DNA of 55,978 nucleotides from an archaeon (lineage in GTDB: Archaea; Thermoproteota; Nitrososphaeria; Nitrososphaerales; Nitrosopumilaceae), in the NCBI GenBank assembly GCA_024276695.1, contig JAJRWR010000007.1, positions 1 to 55,978 on the forward strand, given 5' to 3'. Shown here one piece after another: positions 7,652-16,916 of the stretch (positions within the stretch are counted from its first letter, which is position 1; every line of letters begins with the position of its first letter). The position numbers and the translations under genes are program-made. The notes beneath the pieces were generated by a model. The model was not told the DNA's origin. It did not search any database and saw only the letters and a program-made list of their open reading frames with translations.

Positions 7652-8165
7652 TTTATCAAATTTCTTGGGATTTAGAAGAGTAAGATCTGTAATTTTTTTA
7701 ATATTTGAAACTGTTTTAGAAACAGAGATATTCGTTGTTACTATTTTGTCATCACACCTTGTTCTAAGATCAGATTAGATGGATTTCTTTGTTTTGAATA
7801 TCTTTAGACAGTATTTAGATTGTTCAAAATTTTATTGGTTTTTATTACTTGTAATCCATTAATCATAATCAGATAGTGGTTTTAAGCAGCATTTCCAAAC
7901 ATTACATGAAAATCTCTTGAAAGAGCAAAGATTCAGAAGTGATTCGTTACTTGTGAATCACGGACACCATTAGGTCCATGAAATCATTACAACATTAGTG
8001 ATTAAAAATTAAAGAACTCTTTCCAGTTGTAATTATTTCAAACAACATAGAAAACAATTTCAGTTTTTGAGAATCGTCAAAACCTTGCCCAATTTAGGCG
8101 CAAAATTTTGGCATTATTTGTTCATTGAGAGCTCTTAAATACGTGAAGCTCTTTTTAAATGAATC
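7652..8165. other. 514-bp intergenic region with three consecutive hairpins
   Basis: No gene is seen. The right part of the gap has three back-to-back stem-loops: GTGATTC/GAATCAC (7938-7960, 9-nt loop), GGAC/GTCC (7961-7976) and AATCATTA/TTAGTGATT (7982-8003, one G-U pair). Arms 1 and 3 share the GTGATT word. The left part contains the open, start-less extension of the HEPN frame. It could be a small structured RNA or the scar of an insertion. Confidence 0.4.
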
Positions 8166-8717
8166 TCAGGATTTTAGGCAATCTCGAATCTGTTTTAGTA
8201 TTCTTGCAGAAGCTCCCCACACGATTTGATTTTCATATTCAAAAGTGTACATTTCTTGAATAAGATTATGAGATGGATCAGGATCCCTTGCTTGGGTTTT
8301 TAAGAATGATTCTAGAGGAATATGAAAAATTTTTTCGACTTCAGCATTAGCTGAGAGCACAGGAATTTTATCAACGATTGAGATAAAAGGTAAAATTAAA
8401 AAACCAGAATTCAATGTAACCACCGGTTCTAGTTGACCAATCACTTGTTCTTTAGAAATTGAAAGTCCAATCTCCTCACGGGTTTCACGTAAAGCAGTTT
8501 CTAAAAGATCTAAATCATCAGAATCTAGTTTTCCACCGGGAAATGAAATTTCTCCAGCATGAAATTTCATATGTTTCGGTTTTTCAGTCATTATGACAAT
8601 TGGTTCAGTCCCATAAATTACCACAAGGATTGATGCCAAACGATACTTTTCATTATTTTCTATTCTTGGATTGATAGAGGTAGAAAGGAAGGATTTTAAA
8701 TCATCTAATAACACCAT
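8166..8717 (-). CDS. Nudix hydrolase, CoA-pyrophosphatase type
   Basis: The protein is 183 aa. A full Nudix box spans residues 61-85 (GGKLD...ETALRETREEIGL), giving the Gx5Ex7REUxEExGU pattern that binds Mg2+. The preceding segment HAGEISFPGG (53-62) is characteristic of the CoA diphosphatase group (NudL/PCD1, UPF0035), which cleave CoA and its derivatives to phosphopantetheine and 3',5'-ADP. The gene is a single unit with its own short upstream region, divergent to the MTHFR-like gene. The Nudix call is firm and the substrate comes from the motif only. Confidence 0.85.
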   Translation of the reverse strand: MVLLDDLKSFLSTSINPRIENNEKYRLASILVVIYGTEPIVIMTEKPKHMKFHAGEISFPGGKLDSDDLDLLETALRETREEIGLSISKEQVIGQLEPVVTLNSGFLILPFISIVDKIPVLSANAEVEKIFHIPLESFLKTQARDPDPSHNLIQEMYTFEYENQIVWGASARILKQIRDCLKS

Positions 8718-8788
8718 AATTTTTTCCTACTATTCCATATGGGTTTTGATATTCAAAGGTTTTAACCCAGAAGAAAAGAAATGAAAAT

Positions 8789-9526
8789 ATGACAATCAGG
8801 TATGAAGCTAATCCACCTAAAATTCTACCTGGTGTTGATACAAATGAATCAATTCAAAAATTTGTAGAAAAGATAAAAATTATTTCAAAGAAATGTGATG
8901 CAATTCATCTAACCGAAAATGTGTTAGGATTTCAAAGGGTTTCTCCAATTGAAGTTGGAAAAATCATAAAAAAGGAAATTCCTAGTTTGCCAATTACCGT
9001 AAGTCTTAGAGTTAGAGACAAGTGTGAAAATGAAATTTCAGAATTTGTAGATAATTGCATTTCCATTGGATTTTCAGGTATTTTGATTTTGATGGGAGAC
9101 CCATCACAAACAGGAAAAGAAGACTCTGGGCAAATTCCTAGTTTGACAGTGAAGAGATTGAGAGAACAAGGAGTAGATTCAAAGATTGACTTGTATCTTT
9201 CAATTTCAAACAAGCCTAATTTTTCAAAAATTGGAAAAAAAATAGATGCGAGTCCCAAAGGATTCATGACTCAAGTAATTCAAAACATAGAACAAGTTCA
9301 AGATTTATCTGAAAATCTCAAAGGATTTTTAATCATTCCAATTATTTTGTATCCATCACCCAAAAATGAAAAATCGGCTAAATTTTTGAATTTAGATTTG
9401 ACAACTTATAGTCAAAAGTTTGAAGAATTATTGAAAAAAACACAGGATATCACAGGAGATGTTCTACTTACTTCTCCAAATGACTTTGGTGGATTGAATG
9501 AATTTTTAGAAAAATCATCCAATTAG
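8789..9526 (+). CDS. Methylenetetrahydrofolate-reductase-like protein
   Basis: The protein is 245 aa, shorter than bacterial MetF (about 290). It has the TIM-barrel layout of the MTHFR family: N-terminal YEANPPK, CDAIHLTENVLGFQRVSP, ITVSLRVRDK, then FSGILILMGDPSQTG with the typical GD-P after a hydrophobic strand. Family members transfer hydride via flavin to make methyl-tetrahydropterin, the methyl donor for methionine synthase. The gene converges with and overlaps the methionine synthase core by 4 bp, supporting a joint role in methyl supply. Given the short length, the enzyme may use a different pterin or be a divergent paralog. Confidence 0.65.
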   Translation: MTIRYEANPPKILPGVDTNESIQKFVEKIKIISKKCDAIHLTENVLGFQRVSPIEVGKIIKKEIPSLPITVSLRVRDKCENEISEFVDNCISIGFSGILILMGDPSQTGKEDSGQIPSLTVKRLREQGVDSKIDLYLSISNKPNFSKIGKKIDASPKGFMTQVIQNIEQVQDLSENLKGFLIIPIILYPSPKNEKSAKFLNLDLTTYSQKFEELLKKTQDITGDVLLTSPNDFGGLNEFLEKSSN

Positions 9527-12021
9527 AGTACAAAATATTTTGCATCGGGGTGATGAATCACTATTGCAGCAGTAGATTGTTCAGGTATAATTTGACCAGA
9601 GTCAGTTAAAGTCATTCCAGATTTTTCAGGTTGTAATAATTTCCATACTAGATGATGTTGTGTCACATCAGGACAGCTAGGAAATCCCCAACTGTATCTT
9701 AAACCACCTTTATCCAAATTCAATTCAGATTTTATTTTTTGATTTACCCATTCTGCTAAGGCTTCTGCCACTTCAACTGCCAATCCATGGAGATAATATG
9801 CATCAGTATACTTGTCTTCCTTATTCCATTGCTCAATTATTTCAGTTACTTTATTACCCACAGTTACAGATTGGAATGCAACAATATCATCATCACCAAA
9901 ATAATCAGTAAGACAGAGATGATCAGGTTTAGTAGAACGAGGAAATTCCAACTCCACATCATCTCCGTCAGGATTCTCTACCAATAATTTTCTATCTTTA
10001 TTGTGACATTTGAAATATCCATAAACAATTTCAGGTTCAATGAGTTTCTCTCGTATAATTCGAATTTTCCATTCAGTCAGTAATTGTTCATGTTCATCTT
10101 CGGATTCAGATCCTACTTTTCCTCTTAACCCCCAAGACAATTTAAATAGAGATTTTTTGTCAATCATAGCCCAAACTTCATCCATGTTGATTTGATCTAA
10201 TTTCAATCGAATTGGTTTGCCAATTATTTTAGGGGTAGGTGGAATTACTGGTTTGATTTCACTTTTCGGAAGAGTGTCAGGATCTACTAGTACACTAGAT
10301 TTTTCTTTCCAGTTCTCTACCTTTTCTTTCCAATCAGCCAAGAGTTTAGGTTTTTCATCTGAAATTAAAACATCCATTGTTTTTAGGCCTTCAAACATAG
10401 TATTGCAATAAAATACACCAGGCTCATATATCCCATATTCTTTTGCTATTCTGTTTATGTAATTACTGTTAATTGCAGCTCCACCACAAAGAATTGGAAT
10501 GACCATATTGTTTTTTCTTGCATGCTCTACAAAAAATTTCATTTGTTTTGAAGTAGATACCAATAATGCAGACAATCCAATAGCATCGGGTTTTGTTTCA
10601 TCAATTTTTTCAAGAAATTTTTGTAGTGGAACTTGTTTGCCTAAATCATGTACGGTATAACCATTATTTTGAAAAATTGTCTTTACCAGATTTTTGCCAA
10701 TGTCATGTACATCTCCGTAAACAGTTCCTAAAACGAGAACACCCTTACTTGTTCCCTCTTCTTTAACCAAATATTTCTCAAGTTCACTTACTGCAGCCTT
10801 CATACATTCAGCAGATTTTAGAACGAATGGAAGAATAAGTTCACCTGCACCAAATTTGTCACCTACTTCCTTCATTGCAGGAAGTAAGTCCTCATTGAGA
10901 GTCTTAATGGCGCCATCATGAGTTATCTCTTTGGAAGCATCAATGGATAAAATTCCATCAGTATTTTTAATAATAATATTTTTACCTAGTTTTTCCACAA
11001 TGGCAGATACAACATCGTTTTGGATTCCATCTTTGAGTCGATTTATAATTCTAAAGTTTGCTCGTTTTCCAGCAGGCCAAGAAGGATCAACGTCTACTTT
11101 CTTTGAAACAGTCCCACTTTGAGGTCCTGCATTCTCAAAGTAGGCAATTAAATCAGACAAAGCATTCGGATGAGAATTAAAAATCAGATCTTCTGCAAGT
11201 TTTTTCTCTTTCTCATCAATTTCGCCATAGGGAATAATCTCTTTTGCATTTACAATTGCAGTGTCAAGACCAGTTTTTACAGCATGATATAAAAATACAG
11301 AATTTAGAATTGTTCTAGCATACGGAGCTAAACCAAAACTGATGTTGCTCAACCCTAAAGTAGTAAATGAATTTGGGAATTTTTCTTTAACAAGCCTAAT
11401 TCCCTCAAGAGTGTTTTTTCCTGCATCAAGAAATTCATCTTCTCCGGTTGCCAAAGTAAATGTTAAAACATCAAATATGAATTGTTCAATTTTAAGCCCA
11501 TATTTTTTTCCTGTTTCATAAAGCAATTCAGCAGTGTCAACTTTTTGTTTAGGTGTTTTTGCCATACCTTCAGGTCCAATACACAATGCAATTGCAGGCA
11601 ATCCATATTTTGCCATAATCGGAGCTAATTTTTCAAATCTACTTCCATCTCCCTCAAGATTAATTGAATTAATTATCGGCCTTCCAGGAATTTGAGTTAC
11701 AGATGCTTCAATCACTTCAGGATCTGTAGAATCGATTACAAGTGGAGCATCAATTTCTAAGCTTAATCGTTTTACTAAATTTAACATGAATTCTTTTTCA
11801 TCTGCACGTTCGGTAGTTGCAACACAAACATCAAGACAGTGTGCACCATCCTCAACTTGAATTCTACCCAAGTCAACTAATCCATCATAATCATCGGCAA
11901 GAACTAATTTTTTTGCTTTACGAGAACCCTGAGTGTTGATTCTCTCTCCAATAATTAGTGGAGCTGGAACTTGTTTAAGATCAACTGCCTTTAATGCTGA
12001 ACTTACTCTAGGAACTGTCAA
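9523..12021 (-). CDS. metH: Cobalamin-dependent methionine synthase: pterin, B12 and reactivation domains
   Basis: The protein is 832 aa from a TTG start at 12021 (an in-frame TGA lies just upstream). Domains in order: pterin-binding TIM barrel (about 20-290; IIGERINTQG, VIDSTDP, IINSINLEGDG); B12 cap and cobalamin-binding Rossmann domain (about 325-550) with the axial-ligand motif DVHDIG (437-442, H439), SALLVST (484-490) and GGAA (513-516); and a C-terminal AdoMet-activation domain (about 620-832, GGLRYSWGFPSCPD). The homocysteine-binding module is absent and encoded by the upstream gene 31 nt away, so MetH is split in two. It makes methionine from homocysteine and methyl-pterin in the cytoplasm. 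Confidence 0.9.
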   Translation of the reverse strand: MTVPRVSSALKAVDLKQVPAPLIIGERINTQGSRKAKKLVLADDYDGLVDLGRIQVEDGAHCLDVCVATTERADEKEFMLNLVKRLSLEIDAPLVIDSTDPEVIEASVTQIPGRPIINSINLEGDGSRFEKLAPIMAKYGLPAIALCIGPEGMAKTPKQKVDTAELLYETGKKYGLKIEQFIFDVLTFTLATGEDEFLDAGKNTLEGIRLVKEKFPNSFTTLGLSNISFGLAPYARTILNSVFLYHAVKTGLDTAIVNAKEIIPYGEIDEKEKKLAEDLIFNSHPNALSDLIAYFENAGPQSGTVSKKVDVDPSWPAGKRANFRIINRLKDGIQNDVVSAIVEKLGKNIIIKNTDGILSIDASKEITHDGAIKTLNEDLLPAMKEVGDKFGAGELILPFVLKSAECMKAAVSELEKYLVKEEGTSKGVLVLGTVYGDVHDIGKNLVKTIFQNNGYTVHDLGKQVPLQKFLEKIDETKPDAIGLSALLVSTSKQMKFFVEHARKNNMVIPILCGGAAINSNYINRIAKEYGIYEPGVFYCNTMFEGLKTMDVLISDEKPKLLADWKEKVENWKEKSSVLVDPDTLPKSEIKPVIPPTPKIIGKPIRLKLDQINMDEVWAMIDKKSLFKLSWGLRGKVGSESEDEHEQLLTEWKIRIIREKLIEPEIVYGYFKCHNKDRKLLVENPDGDDVELEFPRSTKPDHLCLTDYFGDDDIVAFQSVTVGNKVTEIIEQWNKEDKYTDAYYLHGLAVEVAEALAEWVNQKIKSELNLDKGGLRYSWGFPSCPDVTQHHLVWKLLQPEKSGMTLTDSGQIIPEQSTAAIVIHHPDAKYFVL

Positions 12022-12052
12022 TGTATAAAATCACATCTGTTTTTCTAAATAC

Positions 12053-13015
12053 TTAACCCTCGATAGAGTTGGCTTTTTCGTCAATTACTTTCCTCAAGGC
12101 TTTAATGTGTTCTGGATTTGTTCCACAACAACCACCGATAATTCGAACTTTTTTGTATTCATTAAGAAAATCGCCTAACGCAGTACCCATTTTTTCAGGA
12201 GTCATCTTGTAAACAGCTTGACCTCCATCATTTTCAGGCATACCAGCATTTGGAACAACCAACACGCTATGTTCATTTTGTTCATCTAGCCATCTAACAC
12301 TAGGAGTCATCTCAATTGGTCCAGTGGAACAATTCAATCCAAACACATCGATTCCCATATCAGATACTGTAGTGTAAGCAGATTGAATATTTGTTCCAAG
12401 TAGCATTTTACCATATTGATCCAAAGTTGTGTTTGCAATTATTGGGACTTTTTTACCAGTTTTTTTTATTGCATTATGACATGCTTCAATTGCTAATTTT
12501 ACTTCCAGAATATCTTGACTTGTTTCAATAAGTAATGCATCAACACCCCCAAGAATTAATCCCTCAGCTTGTAGCTCAAATGCTTCTCGAATTTCATCAA
12601 GGGGTTTTTGACCTAAATCAGGATCATTGGAACTTGGAAGATATCCTGTTGGACCCATAGAACCAATCACATATCGAGGTTTGTCAGTGTATTCGTTGCA
12701 TACTTCAGATGCAAGTATGGTAATTTTTTTATTGAATTCAATTGTTTGATCACCAAAACCATATTCATCAAGTTTAATTTTGTTTGAACCAAAAGAATTA
12801 GTTTCAATACAATCAGAACCAGCATCTAAATAATTTCTATGAATCTGTTTAATCCATTCAGGATGTGTAATTACTAAACCATCGTTAAAGCCATCTTGAT
12901 TATTTGGAAAATCTTCAGGTTTAGGATCATGTCTTTGAATTTCAGTCCCCATTGCACCATCAAATAACAAAACTCTATTTTTCATTGCATCAAGAAATGG
13001 TTCTTTTTCAATCAA
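12053..13015 (-). CDS. Homocysteine S-methyltransferase module of methionine synthase
   Basis: The protein is 320 aa, equal to the first domain of bacterial MetH. It starts with the family motif LLFDGAMGTEIQ and has ETNSFGSNK at 72-80. The three zinc-binding cysteines are present: C229 in GLNCSTGP and C296-C297 in GGCCGTNPEH. This module binds and deprotonates homocysteine through zinc. It is the first gene of a two-gene leftward operon and precedes the pterin/B12 half by 31 nt. It could also work with other methyl donors, but adjacency makes the split MetH reading the best one. Confidence 0.88.
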   Translation of the reverse strand: MIEKEPFLDAMKNRVLLFDGAMGTEIQRHDPKPEDFPNNQDGFNDGLVITHPEWIKQIHRNYLDAGSDCIETNSFGSNKIKLDEYGFGDQTIEFNKKITILASEVCNEYTDKPRYVIGSMGPTGYLPSSNDPDLGQKPLDEIREAFELQAEGLILGGVDALLIETSQDILEVKLAIEACHNAIKKTGKKVPIIANTTLDQYGKMLLGTNIQSAYTTVSDMGIDVFGLNCSTGPIEMTPSVRWLDEQNEHSVLVVPNAGMPENDGGQAVYKMTPEKMGTALGDFLNEYKKVRIIGGCCGTNPEHIKALRKVIDEKANSIEG

Positions 13016-13126
13016 TTTAATTTCAAAATGTTCTCGGACAGTTTAACTCTTTTCAGAAAAACAACTAAGAGCAGTAGGATTGATACGTATGTTGAAATTA
13101 GGTGAAACCCAATTTTTTGTACATTT

Positions 13127-14230
13127 ATGCAAAAGTTGTCAATTAACAATCTAGTTCGCAGTGCCACCTTTTTTCAACATGCCGGAATTTCCATAGTCTT
13201 TGTTTTCATGCCTATAATTGCAAGGAGCGTTACAGAATCAATTTTTGAAATTGGTCTTTTAGTAGCATCGTTTAGTTTTGCTCAGATTTTATCTGAAGTC
13301 TATTTCGGAAGACATTCAGACAAGAAGGGAACTAGACTCAAATTCATCAGAATTGGCTTTATCGGATGTGCCATAGCATTTGGATTGCATTATTTTGCAG
13401 ATGACCTGAGTATGTTTTTCATAGTGAGGATTGCTGCGGGGATTGTCAGCGGAATTATGATTCCTGCAATGATTGCGTATACCTATGAGGCAAATATTGA
13501 CAAAAAGAGAGCAGCAACTGTAATTTCATTTCATGCATTAGGATGGCTTGCAGGAATTGCGGCTGCAGGAATTGCAAATGATTTGAGATTGATTTTCTTA
13601 ATCAGTGCTGCTTCATTTCTTATAGGATTATTGTTCACAATCAAATTGCCAAATCCAGAACAAGAAAAAGAAATACGGCCAGGAACTACAAAAAAAATAA
13701 TTACAAAAAATAAATTTCTCTTTTTATCATTATTACTAAGACATATTGGTGCAGCAGCGGTATGGACAATACTTCCAATAATGATTGTAGAAAGATTAGG
13801 TGGAGAACTATACCACATCTCAATTGTATATGTCGCAAATACCTTGACGGCATTTATCTTGATGAATGTGATGGCAACAAAGGTTCACCTTTCAAATGTA
13901 ACTAAATTTAAAATTGGTATTGGATGTACGACATTCGTATTTATAGGATTAGCAATGATTACAGATTGGTGGATGGCTATGCCATTTATGGCACTTGTTG
14001 GAGGAACTTGGGCATTTTTGTTTATTGGGGGAAACTTTCATCTGATGGAAAATAATCCTCGTTCTACATCAACCGGAATTTTTAGTTCTACACTATCTAT
14101 TTCCACAGTGATTGGACCTGTAATTGCAGGAAGTATTGCATTTGCATATGACTATGTTGCAGTGATGTATTTTGCAATTGCAATTATCATATGTGCATTT
14201 GTAGCATCTCTAAAAATTAAAAAACCATAG
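13127..14230 (+). CDS. Major facilitator superfamily transporter
   Basis: The protein is 367 aa with about 12 hydrophobic segments. The loop after the second segment carries the MFS signature-like YFGRHSDKKGTRLK (G-x-x-x-D-x-x-G-R-[KR] class). It is a secondary carrier in the cytoplasmic membrane. The substrate cannot be told from sequence, though the family includes drug/metabolite exporters. It is divergent from the methionine synthase operon and ends 2 bp from the ABC permease gene, which converges on it. A paralog of similar length lies at 39819-40973. Confidence 0.8.
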   Translation: MQKLSINNLVRSATFFQHAGISIVFVFMPIIARSVTESIFEIGLLVASFSFAQILSEVYFGRHSDKKGTRLKFIRIGFIGCAIAFGLHYFADDLSMFFIVRIAAGIVSGIMIPAMIAYTYEANIDKKRAATVISFHALGWLAGIAAAGIANDLRLIFLISAASFLIGLLFTIKLPNPEQEKEIRPGTTKKIITKNKFLFLSLLLRHIGAAAVWTILPIMIVERLGGELYHISIVYVANTLTAFILMNVMATKVHLSNVTKFKIGIGCTTFVFIGLAMITDWWMAMPFMALVGGTWAFLFIGGNFHLMENNPRSTSTGIFSSTLSISTVIGPVIAGSIAFAYDYVAVMYFAIAIIICAFVASLKIKKP

Positions 14231-14231
14231 A

Positions 14232-14999
14232 CTATCTCAAACCCCAACGAGACATTACTTTGTTTTCCAATCTTTTGAAAATAATACCATCAACTGCCAG
14301 ACCAATTCCCATGATTACCACCATAATTCCAATGACTTGTGAAACATCATTAAGAGAACGACCTGCATTAAGCAAAAATCCCAATCCTAGGAATGAAAAT
14401 AGTATTTCAGCACCAATTACACCTCTCCAAGCAAATGCCCAGCCTTGTTTGAACCCAGAAATCATGTATGGGAACGCTGCAGGAATCAATACTGCTGTAA
14501 TCAACTGACTTCCCTTTGCACCCATATTTCGAGCAGCCTCGATAAAGTGAGGATCTATGTTTTTGACTCCAGTGTAGGTGTTAATAGTAACTGCAAAAAT
14601 TGCACCAATTGCCGTGACAAAAATTATTCCCCCATCAGTTAATCCAAACCAGAGTATTGCCAATGGAACCCAAGCAATTGAAGGAATTGATTGCAATCCC
14701 AAAACTAGAGAACCAACAGTTTGGTTGATCACATCTATTCTTGCCATAAATATTCCAAGAACTATTCCACCAGCAATTGCAATTGCCAATCCAATTGATA
14801 ATCTCCACATACTAGTTGCTATTCCATATAACAAACTACCATCTACAACACCATATGCTAAATCTTCTGCAACCTCATATGGAGATGGAAAAATATTATC
14901 AGGCCATACTCCAGCCATTGCAATCACTTGCCAAACTACAATGATTCCGATATAAAATGCAATTCTGTGTGGTGTGAAACTCTTTGCCATAATTATCAC
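14232..14999 (-). CDS. ABC transporter permease (SsuC/TauC/NrtB family)
   Basis: The protein is 255 aa with six predicted membrane helices. The conserved permease loop is near residues 160-180 (EAARNMGAKGSQLITAVLIPAAFP), matching the EAA motif through which the permease docks on the ATPase. The family imports nitrate, sulfonate, taurine or thiamine precursors. It is the last gene of a leftward three-gene operon and overlaps the ATPase gene by 4 nt. The substrate is not resolvable by eye. Confidence 0.87.
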   Translation of the reverse strand: MIIMAKSFTPHRIAFYIGIIVVWQVIAMAGVWPDNIFPSPYEVAEDLAYGVVDGSLLYGIATSMWRLSIGLAIAIAGGIVLGIFMARIDVINQTVGSLVLGLQSIPSIAWVPLAILWFGLTDGGIIFVTAIGAIFAVTINTYTGVKNIDPHFIEAARNMGAKGSQLITAVLIPAAFPYMISGFKQGWAFAWRGVIGAEILFSFLGLGFLLNAGRSLNDVSQVIGIMVVIMGIGLAVDGIIFKRLENKVMSRWGLR

Positions 15000-15760
15000 G
15001 CTTTACTTTTCTTTACCTCAGGTCGAAGTTCTGCCAAGACATCTTGTTGGAATTTTAATAATGATTCATCTTCAGTAATTCTAGGTCGTGGAAAATTATT
15101 ATCAACTTCTTTTTTAATTACAGATGGACGATTACTGAAAATTGCAACTTTGGTTCCAAGGACAGCAGCTTCTGAAACACTGTGAGTGACAAACAAGATT
15201 GTCTTTTTTGTTTTCTCCCAAATCAATTGCATTTCAACTAAGAGTAAATCACGAGTTTGTGCATCAAGTGAAGCAAAAGGTTCATCCATTAGTAATACAT
15301 CAGGATCCATTACAAGAGCTCTTGCGATAGCTACACGTTGTTTCATTCCAGTTGAAAGTTGGTAAACGTAAGAATCCGCAAATTTGGTCAATTGCATCAT
15401 GTCCAAATATCTATGAGATATTTTGGCGCGTTCCTCTTTTGGAATGCCAGCCATCTTTAATCCAAATTCCACATTATCCTGAACCTTAAGCCATGGGAAT
15501 AATGCCCCCTCTTGGAACACCATAATCCTTTCTGGTCCAGTTTCAGTAACATTATGGCCATCAAACAAGATTTGTCCTTCATCAGGTTTTTCCAAGCCTG
15601 CAACTATGCGCAAAAAGGTAGATTTTCCACATCCTGAAGGACCCACTAAGCATACAAAGTCTCCAGCCTCTACTTTGAGATTTATTCCTCCCAGAGCTTT
15701 GAGTTTATGAGAATCATGGCTGAAATATTTTACAATATTTTGTGCCTCAAGTTTGGTCAT
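14996..15760 (-). CDS. ABC transporter ATPase (SsuB/TauB/NrtD family)
   Basis: The protein is 254 aa. Walker A is GPSGCGKST (40-48), the Q-loop is VFQEGALFPW (81-90), Walker B is VLLMDEP (155-161), followed by ASLDAQ (D-loop) and a switch His in FVTHSV. The ABC signature reads LSTGM rather than the usual LSGGM, a mild substitution also tolerated in active ATPases. It energises uptake by the permease encoded next to it. The start overlaps the substrate-binding protein stop by 4 nt. Confidence 0.9.
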   Translation of the reverse strand: MTKLEAQNIVKYFSHDSHKLKALGGINLKVEAGDFVCLVGPSGCGKSTFLRIVAGLEKPDEGQILFDGHNVTETGPERIMVFQEGALFPWLKVQDNVEFGLKMAGIPKEERAKISHRYLDMMQLTKFADSYVYQLSTGMKQRVAIARALVMDPDVLLMDEPFASLDAQTRDLLLVEMQLIWEKTKKTILFVTHSVSEAAVLGTKVAIFSNRPSVIKKEVDNNFPRPRITEDESLLKFQQDVLAELRPEVKKSKA

Positions 15761-16785
15761 GTGTTATTACCTCCTTTGTTTGAATTTGTATCAAAGTAGT
15801 AAAAAATATCAGACAAATCATATCCATTTCTTCCAAGATAGCCTAGGGTATCTGCTTTTTCTGCAAATGAATGAATAGTATCAGGTAAAGGGTCATATGT
15901 AATTACAAGATTGGATAATGCAATATCTACAACATTATCAGATAAGGATTGACCCAAATAGGAATTCAAAAAATCATTAAAGATAATTCTGGTCTCTACA
16001 GGATTTTGATTAATCCAAATTGCTGTTTCACGATGAGAGTCCAACAAATTCGTAATCAACATAGGGTTTTCTTCTACAAAATCAGTATTCCCAATTAAAA
16101 GAACAGATGCAAATTCTTGATTAGGCCATAATTCTTCTTCATAAAATAATCGTTTTCCATTTAATTCAGTTTCTAAAATAGTAGCCCAAGGTTCTGCAAC
16201 CCATGCACCATCTATATCACCTTTAACAAACAACGTATAGATATCAGGATTTGGAATATTGTAAACGATTACAGATCCTCCTTTTTCAGCTGGTTTTAAT
16301 CCATTTTCGGAAAGATAGTTACGTAAGGAAACATCCTGAGTGTTACCAATTTGCGGAGCGGCAATTTTTTTTCCTGCAAAATCAGATGCAGTATTTATTT
16401 TAGATTCAGGATGAACAATAAAACTAGCTCCACCACTTGCAGCACCAGCAAGAATCTTTACGTTATGATTTTCAGAATTTAAAAATCCATTAATTGCAGG
16501 ACCAGGTCCAACATATGCTAAATCAATTGAATTGGCAAAAAGAGATTCAATTGCCTGAGGGCCACTGTCAAAAACTTGAGTTTCAATTTTTATTTGATCT
16601 CCAAGAGTATTTTGGAAAAATCCTTTCTCAATTCCTACGATTGGAATAGCATGTCCAATATTTGGAAAATATGCAATACGCAGATTTGGATCATGTGTAT
16701 TATCACTAGTGTTTAGAGTAATTCCCAATACAGATAGCAAAATAACTCCCACAATACTTGTAGAAATTATCGATCTGGTTTTCAT
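15757..16785 (-). CDS. Substrate-binding protein of the SsuA/TauA/ThiY (NMT1-like) type
   Basis: The protein is 342 aa. An N-terminal hydrophobic segment (residues 7-24) acts as signal or anchor and no lipobox cysteine follows. The body has the NMT1/SsuA pattern: LRIAYFPNIGHA, IKIETQVFDSGPQAIESLFANSIDLAYVGPGPAING, then GASFIVHP. Such proteins capture an anion or thiamine precursor outside the membrane and deliver it to the permease. It is the first gene of the transporter operon, and its promoter lies in the roughly 130-bp spacer before argG, which diverges. Candidate substrates are sulfonates, taurine, nitrate and hydroxymethylpyrimidine. None is favoured by visible evidence. Confidence 0.85.
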   Translation of the reverse strand: MKTRSIISTSIVGVILLSVLGITLNTSDNTHDPNLRIAYFPNIGHAIPIVGIEKGFFQNTLGDQIKIETQVFDSGPQAIESLFANSIDLAYVGPGPAINGFLNSENHNVKILAGAASGGASFIVHPESKINTASDFAGKKIAAPQIGNTQDVSLRNYLSENGLKPAEKGGSVIVYNIPNPDIYTLFVKGDIDGAWVAEPWATILETELNGKRLFYEEELWPNQEFASVLLIGNTDFVEENPMLITNLLDSHRETAIWINQNPVETRIIFNDFLNSYLGQSLSDNVVDIALSNLVITYDPLPDTIHSFAEKADTLGYLGRNGYDLSDIFYYFDTNSNKGGNNT

Positions 16786-16916
16786 AAAACAGCGTTATAT
16801 TTGGCGGTTAAATAATAATCGAATTTTAGCTCAAGCTAGTCAGAAATTTTTTCAAATAATTATTTTTGAGCCTATCACAAAAGATAAATTCCAAAATACG
16901 ACGAAAAAGATGTTTT

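Noticed and set aside
12022-12052. Gap between the two methionine synthase genes as a frameshift
   Set aside because: The 31-nt gap contains stops and each half begins and ends at domain limits, so the split is genuine and not an indel.
14260-14955. Rightward frames opposite the ABC permease
   Set aside because: Low-complexity translations rich in Pro, Ile and Thr that arise from the complement of a membrane protein gene; no start signals.
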